Assembly (NCBI RefSeq): GCF_001411555.2
Contig: NC_049907.1
Span: 7,324,243 to 7,388,242, forward strand
Reading direction: 5' to 3'
DNA from: Juglans regia
Lineage: Eukaryota > Streptophyta > Magnoliopsida > Fagales > Juglandaceae
Length of the DNA stretch: 64,000 bases
Part shown: positions 59,225 through 64,000 of the stretch, piece by piece
Layout of the letters: each line of letters begins with the position of its first letter
Position numbering within the stretch: position 1 is the stretch's first letter
Translations under genes and position numbers: made by a program
Notes under the pieces: generated by a model
Told to the model about the DNA's origin: nothing
Databases searched by the model: none
What the model saw: the letters and a program-made list of their open reading frames with translations, nothing else

Positions 59225-60730
59225 CAAATTTAGCAGCTCCCCAAACCCCTAAAAGAGTTCACAATTACAAGATAGTATACAAACCTCACAAATTACAATA
59301 AGACCCATTGCAGTCATTAAAAAAAAAAAGTCATAATATAAAGAGTATTTCTATCCAGCTGCCTACACCGCACACTATTGTTATTTTTTTTTTAATTTCT
59401 GCTAAACTAATTGAGTTATTCTACTCATCATCCATACACCACATATTTGTTAAGGAAAAAAAATATATAGTGTAGAGATAATGAGTAGAATTATTCTAAT
59501 ATAAATACCTTTTTATAATAACTAAGAGGAATTCTGGGCATCAGTCCATAGCCGCAGCACACCTGCGTGCTGTGTTTTTTTTTTTTTCACTCAATCCAGT
59601 GGAGTGTGTGATAAATAGTAAGCTGATGTAAATATTTTTTCAATAACTAATATAAATACATTATAAAAATATAATGTGTTTGGTGTGTCAATCAATAAAT
59701 AGGCTTATTGATGCAAATAAATTTTATGTATTTAAAGTAGAAAAAAAATGGTAAATATTATTTCAAGCTTACTTCACAAGCCGAATGCTCCATCAAAGTA
59801 TATGATGATGAGCAGAAAGGACAATGAAACACAAATATGGAAAATTATCTAATAAAAAAACCTTATCCAGACAGAGGAAAACAGGAAACGTCACCAAATT
59901 ATTAGTTTGAGGAAGCATGATGTATGTTAGCAGTCAACTCTTTTGGGGTCAACCCTAACTTTTAAAGGGTACTTTTGCAATAATGTAAATAGAATATTGC
60001 AGCAACATAAAGAAATAAATAGGAAAGTGGGTCACTACTTCAATCTAAACCCAACTTTTGGCTCTTATTTAGAACGTGCGAGGACGTCGTGAAAGATTCC
60101 TCTATTTTTTATTTTTTATTTTTTAAATATAATTTGGATTTAAAAAAAAAAAAAATTGAAGCTGGGGTATTTTAAGAATTTTGCTTGATTACTACCAAAA
60201 TCTAATGGTTGTCATTAAATAAGATAATAAAAATCTCTGTTCGTATTCCTTGAGAAATAGAACTTAAAATAAGAATACTCATTTCACAAACCAAACGGAA
60301 TCAATAGATGGATTTACCTTAAAAAGAAAAATAAAAAATCTACACAACCTCTTACTATTTACACAACCTCTACACTCTACACTTTTTTAAATTTTTATTA
60401 TTTTTTTCTTTTATCAAATATTTAATATATGAATAATGAATAGAAAAATTGAATTAATTTAAAAAGAATAAACTTAAAATAAATATTAAAAATTTAAAAA
60501 AAATATAATGTGTGGAGGATGAGAGAAAAATATAGCCATAGTAGAAGCTTGAGAAGTTCGATGAAGTAATGCAATTTAGACCAACAAATAGATATTTATA
60601 GACCCGAACCCCCCTCGTTACCGTACATGCGACTCTCACTGCATACAACTCACACAAAGACTCCTAAACCCTAATGCTCTAAATGGCTAGGCACCACTCT
60701 CTTTCTAAGTTATTTCAACTCTGCCCTGTG
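59225..60730. other. AT-rich intergenic stretch, no gene seen
   Basis: Contains several short inverted patterns, such as CTACACAACCTCTACACTC at about 60362 against AATGTGTGGAGGATGAG near 60508, which may be a decayed foldback. No coding similarity. Confidence 0.5.
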
Positions 60731-60734
60731 TGGC

Positions 60735-60819
60735 GGCACGAGCTACCTAGCCCACACAATGTGGGCCGGGGGGTCCAGGCCCGCCCATTTAATACCCCAC
60801 CCCCAGCCTAACCCACTAT

Positions 60820-60859
<40 letters not shown>

Positions 60860-60955
60860 AATATTAAAAAAATATTAATAAAACGATGTTGTTTTGGCTT
60901 TATTTTTAATTAAACCTAACTCTTCTCTCTCTCTCTCTCTCTCTCTCTCCTTTTC
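60735..60955. repeat. GC-rich-ended DNA element fragment with CT microsatellite
   Basis: Contains GTGGGCCGGGGGGTCCAGGC, CCCACCCCCAGCC, a (TA/CA) run at about 60825-60858, the palindromic AAACGATGTTGTTTT and a (CT)n run at about 60923-60948. The combination mirrors the element at 20973-21871 (GC-rich end, AAACGACGTCGTTTT, CT/GA block). Confidence 0.45.
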
Positions 60956-60984
60956 TTGCCTCTTGTTGCTCTCAATCTCTTAGA

Positions 60985-61335
60985 GCATAGTGATGTGCTA
61001 TGCAAAACACGCACACCAACGATAGCAAACAAAGTAAAAACAATCGCGATCAAGTACACGATGTACAATATACGTGATTCGACAAATTACCTACGTTCAT
61101 AGAGTTACAGAAATCTTATTAACAGTGGAGATTACAATCACTCTATCTCAACTCACAATCTCTAGGACTTTTTGCTCTCTCACATAATATATACTCACTT
61201 GATAATTGTTCTCTCTCAAAATATGCTGAAAGTCGTACAAAACAAGTAAAATATGACATATATATATAGCAAATGGTGCTAGAAACCCTAATCTAGCACC
61301 GTTTGCTATATATATATATATGTCATATTTTACAT
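60985..61335 (-). repeat. Probable Ty1/Copia LTR
   Basis: Read on the minus strand it has the common Copia LTR sequence near 61070-61110 (CTATGAACGTAGGTAATTTG followed by TCGAATCACG). It begins in a strong hairpin (61246-61283 with 61292-61333) and ends near CATAGCACATCACTATGC. A Copia gag remnant lies just upstream in the same orientation, so this is most likely the 3' LTR of an internally deleted copy. Confidence 0.5.
61246..61333. repeat. Strong inverted repeat (38-42-bp arms, 8-base loop)
   Basis: GTAAAATATGACATATATAT...GCTAGA pairs with TCTAGC...ATATATATGTCATATTTTAC; the loop is AACCCTAA. Only slight imperfections (AATGG/CCGTT, TA number). Confidence 0.8.
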
Positions 61336-61439
61336 ATCTCGTCTTGCTCTTCCCCTACTCTTGGAACTTGACCTGTCATGTTCTTTGCTCCGATTGTCAA
61401 CATTCAGGGCTGATCCTGAACTTGAGAACTCACCCGAGT

Positions 61440-61800
61440 CTTTCCTACGTACCTATTCAGCAAGGACTATGTCACGTATGTCGTCATAGTTCAATTTCAT
61501 CTTGCTGGCTAAACTACTCACAGTCATCCTCATGACCTCCCAACTATTTGACAACAATGTCAACAGAATCAACGTTTTGATCTCATCATCAAACTCAATC
61601 TTTATAGAATATAGTTGATTTGTAATCGTATTGAAGTCATTCAAGTGTTGGGCTACAGACATACCTTCTGACATTTTTAGATTGAACAATTTTTTCATCA
61701 AGTGCACTTTATTGTTCGTCGACGACTTTTCCTGACAAAGTCGCCATGAAATTCACTGTGGTTCTCTCCTTACTGACAAAACAACATTGACATTGAACCT
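61440..61800 (-). pseudogene. Ty1/Copia gag fragment (UBN2 type)
   Basis: Minus strand 61707-61456 encodes MHLMKKLFNLKMSEGMSVAQ, HLNDFNTITNQLYSIKIEFD and DEIKTLILLTLLSNSWEVMR, the conserved Copia gag core. The preceding codons (SSTNNKVHLMKK) are in another frame, so a frameshift exists at about 61715. Reverse transcriptase, integrase and protease are absent nearby. Confidence 0.8.
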
Positions 61801-61804
61801 TGTA

Positions 61805-63135
61805 GAAAGTGATGGAAAATAAAGTGCTCCAAGTGAGTAAGACTATTTCTATATGTTTTGTTTGCTCATGAAACACATAAAATCATTCTGATTTGATAGA
61901 GGTACAAGAAAGGGTTGGGGGCAATGAAGTAGGAGCAGTATTTTGCGAGTTGTTCCAACCACTGCGATAATAGTTCACGAGCCCTAAAAATGATCTTAGC
62001 ACCTTGATAAGTGCTTGCCATTGTCTTTGATGGCTCTAATGCCCATCCAATTCCCTAGGAATAAGATCTCTGTCTATCCAAAGGTGCAGGTCCAGTCCCT
62101 ACACAAAAATAGAATACCCGAAAGCGGACATGAGAGGAGAGGCAAAGCCACTAGATGTATCTTTGTTTTGATATTTAGGACACTAAGTCAATTTATAATC
62201 TTTAACACCAGCTTTGAATTCAATACTTTTAGTCTCAAATGGTGGTGGCAATCCTCCCAATGAACTCAAGTTTTGTAGTATGCATAGGATCAATTATAAC
62301 AAGTCACACACTCAAATACAAAACAAAGAAATGGCCACCCCCTTGTTCTAGAGGCTATTCTACAAGGGATGGGATTGTTACTGCAACCTTTTCTTCCAAT
62401 GTATGTGGATAAAAAAAAATTGAGAAAATCATTTTATTTAGATCTATAAAGTCAACAAAAGCTAATGAAGCAGTTGAGAGGTTGAAGACTAGATTGGTGG
62501 CAAGAGATAGACACGAGCCTAGAGTCGAAATTGAAGAATGGACCACTCGATAAAAGAAAATTGAGTTGAAGCATGGTTAAGTAGGTAAGTGAAGTCTCTC
62601 TCCCTCACTCTGTGGTCACATCATGATGTTACCTATAAATATCAGATTAGTAAGTCCATAGTTCATCATACATTTTATTTTAGGTTTGCCTCCTCTCTCA
62701 CCATTTCCCAAGATTTTAAAAAAAAAAGTAATTTCTTAAAAACCACAAATTCAGAAAATAAAACATGAATACTTATAAAAAGAATTAAAAAATTATGATG
62801 AATGTACAAACCTGGAAAAGTAAATGTTTTTTTTTTTGAAAAAAAAAATTGACTCAAGTTGGTTGAATTTTATAGTGAGATATTTTGTCTTTCTCAAGGG
62901 AAAGGAGAGCAGATTTAATTGTTTGGAAAGATGATAGTCAAAGATTGATATCCATGGTAAGAAAGAAACATGAATAATATGAGCAATTATGATCTCTTAT
63001 TAGTTATTACCAAAGCATTGATCCCAAAAAACTAAAAACAGGTTCCATTTTTTATATTAAAATTAACAGTAAAATTGTCCACAGTCACCCCACCCTCTAC
63101 AGACCTTTAAATAATAATAAGGTGAAATCCAGAAG
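61805..63135. other. Intergenic stretch, no gene seen
   Basis: May include further Copia flank. Frames up to 82 codons show no recognisable similarity. No RNA gene or defined repeat. Confidence 0.5.
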
Positions 63136-63139
63136 CGTC

Positions 63140-63475
63140 ATGCTACAGCTCGAACTCCCGCTTAAGTGTAGTATTATTTTATGTGTTTTTTTAAGTTATT
63201 TTTTATATTAAATTTTTAATATTTTTTAATATTTTAAAAAAATAAAATATCATTAAAAATATCATTAAAAAAATACTTCCTTAACTACAAAATAAAATAA
63301 AAAATTATAAAAAATATTTTTTTATAATTTTTTATTTTACTTCGTAATTAAGAATAATATTATATTTTTTTTATTTTTTTAAAATATTTAAAATTATTAA
63401 AAAAATTTATATAAAAAACACATAAAAAAAACACTTATTAGATCCCACCGGTACCCCCAATGGGAGATCTAGCAT
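63140..63475. repeat. Foldback MITE of the ATGCTA family
   Basis: Left end CATGCTACAGCTCGAACTCCC and right end GGGAGATCTAGCATTTTCG are inverted. The long AT arms (TATGTGTTTTTTTAAG / ATAAAAAACACATAAAA, TTTTAATATTTTAAAAAAATA and partners) pair throughout. Confidence 0.6.
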
Positions 63476-63687
63476 TTTCGAAACTGTAAAGAATGCTTTA
63501 TAATACTGACCGTGAAGAACTTTATTTATTTTTTATTAAATCAAGTCATGCATCAAGATAAGATTGGCTGTATACATCCAATACACCATCACTCAGCAGC
63601 ATATGCATCATCCATGAAATATGTCAATCCACAGATTTTAATTTTAATTGGAACTAAGCCTATTCTGAGAAGCATATCACTGCAGAG

Positions 63688-63747
63688 AGTTCAAGGACAT
63701 GATTTTTTTTTTTTTTTTTTAAGGCAAGATAGTTCAAGGACATGATT
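63688..63747 (-). repeat. Poly(T) tract flanked by a 17-bp direct repeat (tail-only insertion, minus orientation)
   Basis: AGTTCAAGGACATGATT occurs at 63688-63704 and 63731-63747 around a T run plus AAGGCAAGAT. On the minus strand this is a 10-base insert body and a poly(A) tail with target duplication. Confidence 0.65.
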
Positions 63748-63749
63748 AA

Positions 63750-64000
63750 TTATACCAAACCCAACACCAAGGGGAAATTATTTTTTAAATTAACAAATTT
63801 TTTTTTTTTACAAATGATTTTTAAATAACAAATAATAATACTTATAATAGCTGTATTTAAATAACAAATAGTAGTAACAAATTTAAAGCACCGCTTATAG
63901 GAGGGCCAACAAATCTTAAAAAGTCCAGAAAAATAGCAGAGACGAGACAGCATTATTAAGTAAACATGAAGAACTGAAGAAATGAAAAGTTCCAAAACCG
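63750..64000. other. AT-rich window end, no feature seen
   Basis: Contains AAATAACAAATARTARTA repeats at about 63818-63880. No gene supported. Confidence 0.5.

Noticed and set aside
62355..62546. Minus-strand ORF near the Copia remnant
   Set aside because: Compared with Copia integrase/RT motifs by eye with no match; left unannotated.

Overview
This is a eukaryotic window from a woody dicot plant. It is AT-rich and repeat-rich, its genes have many GT-AG introns, and its protein families are plant-specific (PRONE RopGEF, GL3-type bHLH, beta-amylase, PPR). Several short inverted-repeat elements built on TGAGATGAG / TTTGGATTC words recur here. From memory these look like Fagales, most likely the walnut/hickory family; that placement is an inference and was not tested.

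Four host genes can be supported. (1) 1-1825, minus: the 5' end (three exons) of a plastid beta-amylase, BAM2-like, running off the left edge. (2) 24846-29495, plus: a complete eight-exon GL3/EGL3-type bHLH regulator of 656 aa with a 15-nt microexon and an eroded DNA-binding basic region. (3) 32381-33457, minus: a complete two-exon 2-oxoglutarate/Fe(II) dioxygenase of the GA20-oxidase-like type, 318 aa. (4) 56464-58811, plus: a complete seven-exon PRONE RopGEF, RopGEF3-like, 466 aa.

Most of the rest is transposable elements and decayed genes. 2-24 kb holds a PIF/Harbinger-linked MYB-like/NAM-associated pseudogene, a Mutator-like TIR element (6904-8011) carrying a broken AAA-ATPase fragment, two LINE remnants, a non-autonomous hAT-like element and many MITEs. 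36-54 kb is a nested complex: a PPR pseudogene split by a foldback element; a decayed Ty3/Gypsy gag-protease; a young minus-strand LTR element with a ~6.2-kb internal region and no recognisable genes (38772-45771), inserted inside that gag; a 711-bp hAT element with perfect 8-bp target duplications; and an hAT transposase pseudogene whose BED finger is split by about 3.8 kb of other DNA and whose catalytic part is split again by a Tourist-like element. The right end after the RopGEF has a Ty1/Copia gag remnant with LTR-like DNA, plus foldback MITEs.

The four genes show no operon-like or clustered pathway logic. The most notable observations are the Pack-MULE-like gene capture, the non-coding LTR element with clear PBS and PPT, the degenerate basic region in the GL3-like protein, and four poly(A)/poly(T) tracts flanked by 15-18-bp direct repeats that look like tail-only LINE insertions. 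No tRNA or rRNA gene, CRISPR array or bacterial-type feature was seen.
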